Shown here: piece after piece, positions 34,001 through 47,935 of the stretch
How the letters are laid out: every line of letters begins with the position of its first letter
How positions within the stretch are numbered: the first letter of the stretch is position 1
Origin: Polydactylus sextarius
Taxonomy: Eukaryota; Chordata; Actinopteri; Polynemidae
Direction: 5' to 3'
Assembly (NCBI GenBank): GCA_016801845.1
Contig: CM028927.1
Coordinates: forward strand, 8,332,501 to 8,396,500
Length of the DNA: 64,000 bases
The notes under the pieces: generated by a model
Told to the model about the DNA's origin: nothing
What the model saw: only the letters and a program-made list of their open reading frames with translations
The model's database searches: none
Position numbers and translations under genes: made by a program

Positions 34001-37000
34001 ATACCCTTGACTTACTCTCAGGTGCACACACAAATGCACGCTTGAAGGTGGGCATCACAATCAATTTTAAAAGGTATTGGTTTTTCATTTTTCCAAATAG
34101 CTGAGAGCTATTTGAGATGAGACACATTAGCCATGCATGCCTGTGTGTGTGTCTGTGTGTGTGTGTTATGAGTTCACACAAGCTGGAGGACAGGATATGG
34201 AGGCTGACAGTGGTGGTGGTGTGCAGATGGTAGACAAGAGAAGAATCCTGAGCAATAATTGAGATAATTTAACCCCTATTACAGTGGTCACTGTTGGCAT
34301 GCCTTCTTCACAAGGTATTAAACATAGAAGATGGTGAGAGGAGGAAAAAAAAATCGGCAGCTCATATATACTTTATATACCACATATATACTTCAGTAGT
34401 AATACTTAAGTAATGCTAGAAAATCTACATGTATAATTTAGAATATAATTTTTCCTTGTAAGGAAAGTCATAAAAACCTTTTTAGCAAAACTGACAAAAT
34501 GTAATAAAGGAAGTACGGCCTCAATTTGTGATCTTTTTATTAAGAGGATCATATCTAAATCGAGGCTTGAAGACAGTCGTGCACAAGATGAATACTTGTC
34601 AGTTATTCATGGTATTTCATTGTTTCCCTCTGGCTGCAAAAGTACAGAACCATCACTTCCATCATCATAAAGGTTTGGGGGGGGGGCAGCAACAAATCAA
34701 TTTCAAAATCAAACCAAAAGCAAAGCCACTGTTTTTTGTACAAATGCCTGACTCTGACATGCACTCTACTGTACTGTTTGACAGGATGCTACACATCATC
34801 ACACACTACTCCCACTTACTGGCCTCTGGCAAATGAGTGATGTGGCCATCGCCGCAGCTTTGGTCTGCTGCTGTCCCTGCTAACATGTCAGTCATGTTAT
34901 AGCCAACGCCAACATGTATACGCCCACCACACACACTGACTGAGTCATGTTCTGTTAGTGTTTTGCTGCCCTTGCTTCGCACCCCATCACATTACTCTTA
35001 TCTGAGGTCAATTGTTTGGACCTGGTTTTCATCCCTTCTGTCTCCCCTCTCTGACTGTCATTTTCAGCAGTTACAAGCGTCCCCTCCTCATATCTGTTAC
35101 TGACTTTACTGACGAGGACATTGTCAAGTGTGAATCATCTTTCCTGCTTTTGGATTGCCCCGCACAAACATTCAATCAGTAATGCACTGCCAGTTATTTT
35201 CTCTTTCATTTCTCAATCCACCAAGCAGGGACACCTCGTGCACCAACACAATCCTTCCTCCTCTGAGGTTTCCCTAGTTCAGTTTAGTCTGATGCTTCCA
35301 AAACTACACATCACAGATAAATGTTATAGTAAGAAGAACACCATGTACAACGAAAAAGTGAGAAAATGGCTGAGATGACGGCAAAGAAGACTGAAAATTA
35401 GGAGGAATTAGGAGCAAATGGAATTGAGGTCAGAGTAACCTAATCTACTACAGTCTGTAAGTAGAGACTGTTTTGATATGCAATTCTGTTCCGCTTCGTC
35501 ACAGCCTCCCAGGCCTTGTTTCCTCCCTTCTTACTCCTAGAAGTGCCTTCATTCTACCACCCACCAAATGTCTAAAGTCATCTATCAAAATAACTCTTAA
35601 CACAAAAATACAAATGCAGCTTAATGCTTAACAGTTAACAAGAGCAGTTAATCATGACTAGACTGATTAATTTCAGTTAATGCTGTGTAAAGGAGTTTGA
35701 GCTCAGATTAAGATATTAAGCTTGTCTCTTAAAGTGACTTCTTAACTCTACATCACTGACTTGGTTCTGAGGTTATGAGCGGCCTTGGTGCTGGACTTAC
35801 ACTGGTCTTACTGTGAAATTTCATGAGAAAATATGTAAAACAGCTTGTAGAAATATACTAAGCTTTCATGTCTATTAAATGTTTAATAGTAAACATGAAC
35901 TCATAATAGTTACATGTCTTAATGTGACTAGTCTTAATCTTACTAGCTGTCAAATCATTATCTAAAGCTGCAAATCTGATCAAAAACATTAACATGTATG
36001 TAGGAAGCTGTAACTCTCCTCCCATCTTACGTAACAAATTATTCATATAGACTGTTTGTCACACGGTATGGTTTGTGCTTAGTATAGTAGATGTGGCAGT
36101 TATATGGAGCATCAATCAACAGAAGGTGTCACTTGTCATCACTGTGTCGCTTGGAACGAGCAACACGGATGATCGGACACCCCCCTCTCATCACCTCTGC
36201 CATGAGATGAGCTCACAGGCCTCCGCCATTCTTCAAAACGCCATCTGTCGACAGGTTGCCCTTGAATGATGGAGATGAGTGGCAGATAGGCGTTGCTAGA
36301 CTTGCTAGAACAGGATCAAGGGAAGCAATTTCCTATCGATCCAGGTGTGGTGGATTGAATGAATGAATATTGACAGAATGGGATGCAAAATGAGAGAGGA
36401 TGTGACGCTCACTTGAGTTGCTCCTTGAGAAGTATGCTATTATGTTTAAGAGTGAATACAAGTATGTGTTTAGAAGGATGAATGACATACTGATATATGC
36501 TCATAAATCTAAAGGAATAAATGACCAAGAGTAAATCTGTATGACGTGGAATATGATTCTTTCATTACAAGTAACTGCTCTTTTATTTTCCGTAACTTTT
36601 TGGGTCTTACACTGAAATAGTATATGTGGATAGTAAAACTGCAGCCTGGCCAGTTTAGATACAGAAAAATCAGTAAATGCTCAGGGGGGAGGTGGAAGGA
36701 GGAGGCTTCGACTGATGGTATTCTGCCACCTAGTTCTATAACTATTCTATTTATAAATTGAGATTTGATACCGTAACCTGAAATCTCACTGTGCTCCCTG
36801 CTGCTGCCACTTGGCTGCCTATGAATGATTTATGAGCAGATGCTGAACTGTAGAGACCATTATTGTTCTTTTCCCCTCCCTTCCTTCCAGCATCGCTCTA
36901 TACACTGATTCCTTCGGGGAGCCGAGGGGATTACATTGCATGAGCTAGTATTTTTCTCTGCTTACTTGGCCAAGTTGTGGTGAACACACTGCAAAAAATG

Positions 37001-40000
37001 TTGATGCCCTCAAATTAAGAATTTAACTGATCCTCCTGCCAAAATCTTTTGAGCAAACACTCCCTGCAGACTTTAAATGTAGCTGTAAAATTGTTATAGT
37101 TTCTTCCCTAGAAGGGGTTGCAGGTGTTGTGATTTTCAAAGCCAATAAAACCTTATTTTCTCACATCTGTTTCTCACTTCGAATGATGGGTTTCTACATA
37201 AAGAGACTTTTCTGCACCAAAGTTAAAAGCATTCTTTAATGCTTCTCTTTACTGTAAATGTGGGTGGAGCTGATTCAGAAATAGGTGATGCTGCATACTC
37301 CTGTTCACCAAGTCACGATCACGATGAGGAAAATGAATGGTGATGAAAATGTGTCGCAATTAAAACCAATTCTAATGACATAGTATAAATTAAACTGACC
37401 ATAGCTTTTATTATGTCTCAATATGGAAAATATAAATATTTTCCAGTCAAATAATTTGGGTGGCTAGCAAGAATAGAGATAAAATTATCAAAATAGGAGC
37501 ATTTGTTCTATGAGCACAAACCTAATATCATATACTAAATCAAAAAAATTCTCACTTCTTTTTCACTTTTTTCCACATTGCACTTTTACTCCAACACTTT
37601 TTCATAGCACTTTGTCTGGCTGCTAAATGTCTTCCCTTTCCCTCCTACTATTTTTCAGATCCAGTAACCTTTTAAACCTACCACTTTCCTCTTATGTTAA
37701 AAAAAAAGACTGATTCACAAATGCAGGTTTCAGGAGTATACATGGGCAGTCCCACTCCATCTCCATGTCCAAACGCATTCTGTATGCCTCCGCTTTGACA
37801 AGATGTTTTTTCTCCATCAAATGAAAATGAAATGCTGAAAAAAACTTTATAGTCCATCTCTCCTCCAGAGGAGAAACATGAATATTCACTGCTCTGTTAA
37901 GTATTAAAATATTTGACAGACCAGTGAACAAATCACACAGAGCAATATTCATTCTATAATAGGTTATGTATGGGCAGTGCAGGGGAAGCCCACATATAAG
38001 CGATTCATGTAGTGAGTGGGCAAACATTTCACTGGAGACAGCCAGCGTTTGCAAATTACTATCTTTTAAGTTGGCAGACATCTAGTTTCTCTCTCTCCCT
38101 CTCTCTTTCTCCCATTTACTGGAGAAACCATTTACAGTACATACTTATGGGAGTCTATCAGTCCCATTTGGTCCAATAATATTCTGATGTGACTCTTCCC
38201 CTTGCTTTTCAATTAAATTGTTAATGAAGGCAGTGATAAATAAAGCATGGGTACACAGAACAGACATGGCATGTAGGAGAGAGGAAAGAGAGAAAAACAC
38301 AGCCTCTGTGCCAAAGCGAGGACGATGCAGGGAGCACCCAGATGGTTACACAAGCAAACATCGTCTCCCCGTTTCATTTCTGTTTTCCTGTACATTTTCT
38401 TTCCTTCTTTTCCTGCCACTCTCGAAGGATGGCAGCATCTTGTTTTCATATGATATGCGGGCACAATGAGAAAGAAAAAGGTTATTGCCCATTAACAGTT
38501 ACAGCTAAGCAGAGGAAAACCAACTGTTTTGGATAAAGGAAACAGGCACTTTCTGTTTCACTGAAAACCACAATTCATTTTTTTCTACTAATCTCCCTCT
38601 AAAGTCTTCTGTTTTGGTGTGATAACTATGTTTGCAAGTACCATTGTTTGTCATCAGTTCATGTCTGTCTGTCCTGTTTCTCTATTGAAGCTCAACCAAT
38701 TTCTGGGCTAATATTATTGGCAAATTTTCTCAACAGCTCAATACGTTGTTATTGTTGTTGTTATTATCACTTTAAATTATGGTTGATGTTTGCAAAATGA
38801 CTATAAAAAACCACAGCAGACAGCAGAGTTTTATTTGAAGTCAAACAGCCACTCCTCTTTTAGCTCTGCTTTGGTTTCCACCATCCCCTGAGGGAAAAAT
38901 CTGGATATTTAGCTGCTAAATGCTGCACTATGTTATGACATCAACTTTGGTTGTTCAGTTTGGCACTAGGCAAGTAGCATACAGAAGTATAATTAGTTCT
39001 TTCACTGAAAACAGCTGTTAGTTGGTAATGGAAGTACATATAAGAAGAGCTGTGGGAGTGAAGCAAAACTAAAACAATGGGTTCAACTCTTAGCCCATTT
39101 CACAGGTAAGTTTTGATTGTTGATTATCTGTAGTTTTGTCACATTATAGACTATATTGTAATTTTAATATTAAAAAAAAATAAAGGATGCATATCAGTGT
39201 CCATTATATCCCCATTCATTTTAATTTTTTAAACTCTAAAATATCAACTTTATGTGTAAGGTGTATAGGAGTGTCAACTTCATAATACATTATGTGTGTA
39301 TCTATGCGTTTGCTATGTATCTGTTTATGTGTGTGTCCAATAGTATCAGAATTCCTTGGTCGCTCAAGCGAAGGATTCAATTACAGAGGTTTGGCCATTA
39401 TGGAATCAGATCAGTACAGCACTGCTGCAGTTCCACTGACGAAGCTTATGGTGGGAGGACCAGTGTAATTGGTTCACATCCATGAAAAAGAACTCCCCTG
39501 AAGTCAATATTACTCAGACCACCAAGCCCATTTCCCACTTTCACTCCCTGTCTTTCTCCATTCACAAAAAGACAGTAATGTAAGCCTACAGATTTATCAT
39601 CACCGCTCCTCCGCCCTTCTCTCATCTTTCCCTCTTTCTTCATCTCTCTCCATTAGATGGATAATTAGATTTGCTGGCTATCTCTACTCTACTTAGAGAA
39701 AGGGAAAAGCTAGCCCAGAGATATTAGTCAGGAGATGAAGAGTCATAACATGCTTTAACATGCCAGTGTTTTCTCATGACGAGCATGATTCTAACTTTGC
39801 AATCAATCATTCTATTGGAATTCAATAGTCATTTCTATGTTGCTTTGAGAAGAATCAGTTTAGTATTTTATCACATTATACTACTGCAGAGCCAAGTACA
39901 ATAACCACTGTGCCAATGAACAGGTAAAATGAGACTTCCCTAAGAACAGCGCATATAACCATAGCGACTAATGGAGAATCTCAAACTTCAGTTTTAGTAC

Positions 40001-40345
40001 ATAAGCAGTCCACAGATCATGCTTCCTACATCATATTCCATTTATCAGGAAATAAGTGGAGAGTAGATGCCTCCTCTTTTGTAGTACGGGACTGGAGTGC
40101 AGTGTTTTCACTCCCTTGATGCGAGATGAGTCTCACAGCAACCACCGCAGGGAAATCATTATCAGCCCACTCCATTAAGTTTTACTGGTAGTATTTTTAG
40201 ACAACAGACTTGTTAGTACTGTCATCAGTTACAGTATATACCTGTGTTGACTGACAGATACAAGACGCATGTTAAAATGTGGATGCAATTTCAGTCAGAT
40301 CCACGCTCATGTACACACTCACAGTGCCCATATGCAATGCAGTAT

Positions 40346-40375
40346 AGTAATGTATATTATCTGATATACATTACT
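40346..40375. repeat. 12-bp perfect inverted repeat, 6-nt loop
   Basis: AGTAATGTATAT and its exact complement surround TATCTG. Confidence 0.85.
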
Positions 40376-41823
40376 TTCACAATGGAAAAGGAGTTTTTGA
40401 ATCAGATACAGCTCATGATACAGGAAGTGGACACATATCTGCAGTTGTGTTTGCTGTACAAAAATAAGCTGTGGATGACAGCACACTGGGAATTATTCTT
40501 AACACCTGGAAAACTATTCTTGTGAGCGCTCACCGATTCTGCAGTAGTGAAACAAACAAAAACCATGGATCTACTCTACATTACTCACAGGCAGATTCAG
40601 AAAAATACACTTGTGTCTCAGATTAGTGAAAAAAGCTTCAGAAAAGAAATCGGACTCCTACCACACAGACTCAACATGCTTTTTAATCTGCTTATATCCC
40701 AGCCTTACTTCGATCAGCAGCACAATGTGTGGGGCCGGACTCAAGTGCTCAGAAAAACACTGGAGTTGAATAAACCACAGTGGAACAGAATTGACTAATC
40801 AAATGCGGCTCTTCCCTCAGTCCTCATTTCCCAACATGTGACCTGCCGTGGACTCGCTGGATTATTGCTGGCAGATTATTCCTCCAGAACTGAGGGGGAG
40901 CTTTGCCCTATGGATGCACTCAGCCAGGGACAACACCCCCCCCCCAAGATGAAAATGAAAAGCGGTTGGGTACCTGTCTGGTTTTCAGCATTTCAGTGCA
41001 GCACATCCTCTGGTCATCTCTGCTTTAGCATTAAAGATAAACATTACATGCGCATACATGCACTGGGACTGTGAGATAAACCATAATGATTTTTGTACTT
41101 CATGAGTCCCAAAATGCACACTTAAATCCTGCAGTGAGACCTGGCTCTCTTGGCTTTCACAACACATCTTACCTCATGCCTCTTAAACATTAAACATATA
41201 TATCAAGCACTATAGAAATCACAAGAAAGTGGTGATATTAAATGGAAAAATACAAAGACAGCGATGAGTGAAATCAAGTGAGAAGGAGATATAAAAACAA
41301 AGATCTGAATGTAAATGAACCACATGTTTCACATTTAACAGCAACACAACATTTTCCTGGATTTCATCACTGACAGTGCATTATGTTTATTGCGCTCAGC
41401 AATTACATAACATGCTTTGCTACATCAAGTGGAACTGCAGAGAGCCTTTTTGGAGAATGATGCACAGTTTGTGGATGTGTATCTGTTCAGCAGTCTTCCT
41501 CTCTCCAGTGTACCGATTTACACAAAAGTATTTTTTCTTTCCAGTGTAAAATGTTAAATTTATTTCCCAGATGCTGATAATAACCAGTAAATTCTCCAGT
41601 TCTCCAAACATAGTGGTTATTTGATCAATCAGTAGCAAAGTAACAACTGGTATCAATCAAAATATGCTAAATAATGTAAGAAACGTCACTGACAATAGTA
41701 ATAACAATAGGTGTGTGCTGTAAGACCTATGACCACATAAAATTATGCATCTCCCTCATTTTGAGTCCCCACAGTGTCCCCACAATGTCAGTGTGTAAAC
41801 AGATTTAAGTCCCTACCCTGTAA

Positions 41824-41943
41824 ACACACACACAAGAACGAACACGAACGAACACGAACGAACGAACGAACGAACGAACGAACGAACGCACGCACACACA
41901 CACGCACACACACACACAGGCACACACACACACACACAAACAC
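41824..41943. repeat. Compound (GAAC)n-(CA)n microsatellite
   Basis: CA units, then about twelve GAAC/CGAA units, then CGCA and CA runs with short interruptions. It lies about 25 bp from the SINE target duplication. Long open frames on both strands here arise from the repeat and are not genes. Confidence 0.95.
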
Positions 41944-41965
41944 GACCGAACAAACGATCTCTTGA

Positions 41966-42326
41966 ATGATCTTTTTGGGCAGCAACGCAGCACAGGGGTT
42001 AGCACTGTTGCTGGTGCAGGTTCTTTCTGTGTTTGCATGTTCTCCCCATGTCTGTGTGGGCTCTCTCTGGGGGCTCCGGTTTCCTCCCACTGCCAAAAAC
42101 ATGCAACATAGGTGTATCTATTCAGCAGTCTTTCTCTCCAGTGTATAGGAGAATTAAGTATACTAAATTGCCCGTAGGTGTGGATGTGTGGCGCTGTGAC
42201 AAGCTGGCAACCATCCAGGGTGTACCCTGCTTTCGCCCGTAAGCAGCTGGGATAGGCTCCAGTCCCCTTCCTGACCCTAAGTGTGGGATAAAGGGGTAGA
42301 AAATGGATGGATAGGATGATCTTTTT
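41966..42326 (+). mobile_element. tRNA-headed SINE with 11-bp target-site duplication
   Basis: The element spans 41977-42315 between direct copies of ATGATCTTTTT (41966-41976 and 42316-42326). It starts GGGCAGCAACGCAGCAC and GGTTAGCACTG, the A-box-like head of a very common teleost SINE. It continues GTTTGCATGTTCTCCCCATG, TCCGGTTTCCTCCCAC, AAATTGCCCGTAGGTGTG and GGGATAGGCTCCAGTCCCC, and ends ATGGATGGATAG. It is therefore a full-length insertion transposed by LINE machinery. The expected B-box region is degraded. The segment at about 42112-42148 is foreign to the family: it replaces the usual GGTTAATTGG part. Confidence 0.85.
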
Positions 42327-45300
42327 CATGTTTCTTAAAGCTGGAGTCTGTGACTTAAATATATAAAAAATGAATGTTGATTACATTCAAGACCTTTCCA
42401 AAGAAATTGACTCAATAATGATTAAGCCTATACCCACCTTCAGCCTGTGAAATCAACCTGATTGACCATTTTTAAACCTGATGTGTCTATTTTATGTCAA
42501 CCAGCATGTTTGCTAAAAATAAAGAGGGTAGCAACAGAGATACAGTCAGTGACAGCAATTAAAAAGATTGACCAAGATGCTTCTGATGTTTTGAATAATA
42601 AAAAAAAAAGTAACTCTCATATTAGCAAAAGGATTAGAGCCTAAAGATCAGTAGTGTGGACCAACTATCTTTGGTGCAGCTCCTCATTGGAGAGTGCTGA
42701 AAGAAAAGAATTGAGCACAGACAAATATTGTCTTACTGCGATTGAGCACTTTGGCATTTGTAAAATATGTGGAGTCAGCTGTGTAATGATAACATTTACT
42801 CTATAATGAATCAATATCTGGGACTTCAGAAATTTCTCTGTACTCAAAGCGTTTATGACATTACTGTCGATGCCAGCAGGAGGGAAACAAAAATGTATTA
42901 ATTGCAGGTTTAATGTTTACAGTGCTTTCTTTCCTATCCTGTAGTTTGAAAATACTTGAAGCAGTATTGTATGGTATGGGAAATATATTAAGTCCTCTCA
43001 TGTAAATATTGACATTTTCAATTTAACAGTAACACTGTCCATATTTACAAACCCTCTTGAATATCCATGTTTACAGACAGCACAGTATGCGTACGCAATA
43101 TATGGACATCATAAGTGGTTAAATACATGTAAGATTGACTGTGGTTGACTGAATTGATATGAAGTGCAAGATCAGTGCAGTGCACATGGACAAACTTGGA
43201 CAGGGAGAGAAGGAGAGACAGCAGACAGTCTACTTACATAAAACATTTCTTCTGGGGCCACTAGACCACTGAGACTGGTCCTGCTGTACCATTGATCGTA
43301 GCCATCTGCTTTAGCCAACACATTGTGATTGCACTTTGCAGTGGTATTGACTTTGTGTTAAATCCTGGCCTGTCACAGAAACTCACAGCAAGCACCTCCT
43401 GCATTTCTCTCTACCTCCTTCACCGCAGTTTCCATCTGATCCTCCACAGCCCAATCTTCTCATTGATAGATAAGCACTGAGGTTCTGAAAAGACTGTTTT
43501 TCACATCATGGGCCAAAAAATATCTTGGGGCACTGGTTAATGAACAATTCCCAGAACTAAAAGGACTCTGCTGAACTGCTAAGCCTTGGGGTATTTATGA
43601 AACAACAAGAAATGATGTTCCAAATGATTATCAGATGATTATTGTACAGGATGAAAACAGCAGCAGAAATTGGGTTTTAACCAAAACATTTAGCTAAATT
43701 TTATCCAAAGCTCTGCTGTTTATAAGTAACTGTCTCGACTGAATACACAGTTTCCATTTTAAATATCACACATGACCCTGTGAATATCACAGGAAAGACA
43801 TTGGTGCATTTTTTGAAACCATTAAAACATCCACCCCCTGCTCCCCCTCTGCTCTATCCTGGCTCAGTCAATGTATCTAATGGTCATCTGATCTCCTTAA
43901 GCAACACCTACACACAATATTAACATTATATAGTATCTTTCATTGAAATATTCATCCCACGAGAACCTCTTCCATCCTGTGGATTCGCACATTTTCTCAG
44001 CTGCAGCATCAGTCTGGGCAGGTTCAACGTCGGAGAGAAGCAGAAACAAATGAAGTTAACCTCTAGCTTTGTTCTGTCTACTGTGACATCGTTTCTGACC
44101 TGAACTTAAGATATAGAACATATCAAAGCCTTTGCTGACATATGCAAATGTGTATGGATACAGGCGAGGGTAATGGAAAAATGTATTCAGGCTCACTCCT
44201 TCACATGATATTAGCACTCTTCTCTGCCATCTCACTTTCTTTCCTCATTTCAGCCTTTTCTCTGCTGTCTGACTGTATTAGTATCTTTATTTGATATTCA
44301 CAAAATGCATTACTGTGCTGTGCAACCTTCCTCACCCTCGAGGGAGGCTACACTTGCCGGTTTCCCCAGAGAGACGAGAGAGTAACAGATTCCCTCCACT
44401 GCTCAACAGCCGTCCAGTCCTTCGGGCAACAACTCAGCCGCCTCCCTGCTTGTCAGAACACCTCTTTGCCATGCAAATTGCTTTGGGTTTTTTTTTTAAC
44501 ACTCTCTCTCTTCCCAAGCATCCCCCTCTGAGGAAAAGGCAGTTTGGAAGGAGAAAAAAGGTCTTTCTTCCATTTCAAAATTCAGTCTTTGAAACAGTTT
44601 GAGCTCATGCTGATAGGGGAAATGCTATGTCCTAGTGGATTTATGACCATAGGGTCAGAGGGTTGGGTTTTCCAATTGGGAACCTTTTTGTGGGTATGAA
44701 ATGGGCCCTATTTAACTGGAATGACTGAGTGCCTGGTTATTGCTGGGCATAAAATCGGCAGCAGTGGTTGGTTTGGAACATGACAGGGTTTTTACAGGGT
44801 TTTTACAGGGTTATTGATTGCTGTATGTTTCAGATAATATGCACATGTTTGAGTGTGTGTCAGTCTGTCTACAGAACAGTGTTGGTCCTTTGGGAGAATA
44901 TTGGTTTACTTTCAAAGATTTCATATTTCACTTACACGATGACACCTCCTCTCAGCCTGTATGGTGATATAAAAGGCTGATATAGTCACTGGGCACTGAG
45001 GCAGAAATAATGTTCAGGTCTTGCTTCTTTAAATTTGTTGTGACATGATTTCTGTCAACAGTTTACAGTGTGTGTGTGTAACATTAAATCATCCACACAC
45101 AGCTTTAATCCATCTCTTTATATTACTTAATTTTATTCACTCACTACCACACTGAGCATTTCTGTGAGACTTTTTATGCGATTGATGAAGCTCCTCTCTG
45201 TGACACACAGATATGAATACTACAAAGCAAATGCCCAGTGGCCACAAAGATATTACCTACTGATAAACTGAGAGCCACTCATCAACTATATTTTCTCCCA

Positions 45301-47080
45301 TCAGTATGCAATCTGTAAGACAATGGATAGTATAACTGGCATCATTAAGATTAATTACTTCAAAAATTTTAGCATTAATTTCAATGTTTCTCTTTTTATT
45401 TCATTTTTTCCCCACTAAGGTGAGAGTTAATAAATGACTGAACAGGTTCTGACCCACTTGCATTGACTTGGTCACTACTCTGGTCTCTGCTGTTTTATAG
45501 GTTTGCAATGAAACTTTAGGAGCTTAATTACCATAAGGCTGCAACAAAAGTGAGTCATTTTACCTTTACTTGCAAATTAACCCACTTTTAACCTAATTAA
45601 CTCAGCTATAAAAAAGGTTTTCTCTCTTTGACATGATTTTTCAAAGTGACATGTGGCAACTATAAAAACTCCTTGAAAGCTAAAGTCATCTGTGTTTACA
45701 ACGCACATTCATCAGCGTTGCAGTTTAATGGCAACATCTGCCACAGACAAAACTGGCAAAATGAAGAGCAGTAAAATCACAGAACCATTCAGCTTATATG
45801 AGGTGGAAAATACTTTTAAAGACACACAACCTAATATGTCGTTGCTTGCACAATTTGCAAAGGTGACTTGAAGTGGTGGTTAAAGTGATTTAGGCCTGAC
45901 AAACATTGATGTTAGGAAATCTGACGTTGTGGTTGTTAGTATCATTTCTTCAGTATCTGTACTGTGATACCAAATAAATTCATTGTTGATATGACGAAGA
46001 CGATAATCTCCAATTAAAAACAAAATAAATAAAATGCGGTGCCTTTATTGTCCCCTTTATGAATCAAAATTCATGTCAAATACTAAGAAAAACATCCAGG
46101 CCTTCCCTGTCACTCTCACTAAGAGATGAGCAACTAGATGAACAATGGAGGGTGCATAAATGCAGATGATGAAAGAAAATATACCCACACCATGACATTA
46201 AAGTCATATCTACATGTCATCACAGACACTATCAAACCACAACTGCAACATGTAGCTAATCAGGAAAATGTCTTTACATTACAGTTGTTTGGCAGAAGAC
46301 CTTCATTTGAGCTACCAGCCAAACACCTTTTCTCTCTCGCTCTGCCTTTCTCTCCCTGCTCTATAATGTGACCATGATTATAGTGCGATACAGCGCAAGA
46401 CCACAAACGTGACTTGGATGTCAATGCAGCCCGTTCCCACACTCGGCGTGCTGGGTATATATCAGCAACTCATCTCCAAGACGCAGGCTCCAAGGTCCCT
46501 CAATGTGAGACATGCCATTAGGTCTCTCTCCCTCTCTCTTCTTTTCTTTCTCCCTCTTTTTTGTTTGAGCGCTCAGATGCCACTGCCGTAATTCTGCTTC
46601 CACTTCACTGATGTTGTTTTGTGAAGAGTATAAATGTGAATACTGTGGCCTACATGCTGCAGGAATGTCATATTAAACAATATTACATCATGTTCCCTTT
46701 TTCACAAATGGCTATATTTAGGTGCTGGGGCCTAAGCCATGCAAATGAACTTGAGCTCAAAACCTTTTCTTTGACTATGTAATCATCAGAGAAGCTACAG
46801 TATAGTCTACCAGTCTAATACTTACATACACCTACGTATTCACCTAAATGTCCTTCAGCCGTGTTTCTTGCTCGCCTCTGTACAGGTGGATGAATGCCAG
46901 CCCTCTAAAGGTATCCCTCACTTGATCAAAAGTTCAGTTGCCATAAGGACAGGCAGTAAAGCAGAAGGCACCTTGAGCACCAACCAATCAGTCATTGGAG
47001 TATTAGGCACTTCAAACGAGAAAAAAATATGGAAACTAAATAACAGGACTGAAGGTGAGCCAGGGTTTAAGCTTTCATTT

Positions 47081-47431
47081 CAGTGATCATCAACTCGTGG
47101 CCCACAGGTCAAATCCGGCCTGCTGGACCATCCAATCCAGCCTGCGACTGGATTCCAAAATTGTGAAGATCAAAGAGAAAATATTGTGTAGTCCCCACCA
47201 TTAAAGCAACTGAAATAAGCAACGACTGAGACTTAAATAACGATCGGTACTCACCACCAATTATGACTCCATTTACATTCCGAAATGAGGACAAACTTGC
47301 TTCATTGTTTAACATTTATAATAATGTTAGAAAAAAATGTGATTGTATTTCACTTTATTTGAGTGTCTGGCCCCCAAGGTGTCTGTCCAGAAGAATTCTG
47401 GCCCTCCGGCAAATACGGTTGATGACCCCTG
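47081..47431. mobile_element. hAT-like MITE
   Basis: The left end CAGTGATCATCAACTCGTGG and the complement of the right end, CAGGGGTCATCAACCG, form imperfect terminal inverted repeats of the CAGnGGTCATCAAC hAT type. Both ends carry internal GGCC-rich sequence typical of such elements. The flanks are CTTTCATTT on the left and CTTTATTT on the right, an imperfect 8-bp target duplication. At 351 bp there is no transposase, so it is non-autonomous. Confidence 0.75.
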
Positions 47432-47609
47432 CTTTATTTTGTGAGCAAATTCCATTAATTTATGTAGAAATTATTCAGACTTTTTTGCATTCCTTAGCAA
47501 TTATTCCTACAGACAGTGCAGAAAAGTGAAGAAAACTATAGCAACGAGCAGTAGCAGTAAACTAAGTTGTAGCTGAAACGCAATGCTGTGAAGCTGTGCC
47601 TTGTGCTTT

Positions 47610-47935
47610 GAGCTGATTGCTAACATGCTCACGATAACAACACTGACATCCTGACATCTAGCAGGTATAATGTTCAACATTACCATTACAATTCATCCTG
47701 AGGGAGACATGAATGTCTGCACAAAATTTTAAAACACTCCATCCTGTGGTTGTTGAGACGCTTAATTCAAAACCACAAATGTCGACCACACGGTGGTGCT
47801 GTCAGGGGATCACCAAAGTTGGCTGTCATGCTCAGGGAATGTTGAGTGTTTGAATAATTTTGTGGATATTCATCTAATAGTTGTTGAGAAATTTCAGTAC
47901 TATGTGTATCATCAGTAAAGTATGTTTGTTGAACT
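47610..47935 (+). repeat. Abundant percomorph interspersed repeat, longest copy
   Basis: Motifs in order are TTGTGCTTTGAGCTGATTGC, CTAACATGCTCACGATAAC, TAGCAGGTATAATGTTCA, CATCCTGAGGGAGACATGAA, GTCAGGGGATCACCAAAG and TAATAGTTGTTGAGAAATTT. I recall this series as one of the commonest percomorph intronic repeats, but its transposon class is not certain to me. Confidence 0.6.

Noticed and set aside
37692..38081. 129-codon minus-strand open frame
   Set aside because: No family resemblance and no coding-like features. Likely chance.
41977..42060. SINE head considered as a functional tRNA gene
   Set aside because: Only the A-box-like part is recognisable. The B box and cloverleaf are not preserved.
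41805..42329. 174-codon minus-strand open frame with repeated FVRS units
   Set aside because: It is the translation of the (GAAC)n/(CA)n microsatellite plus the SINE, not a gene.
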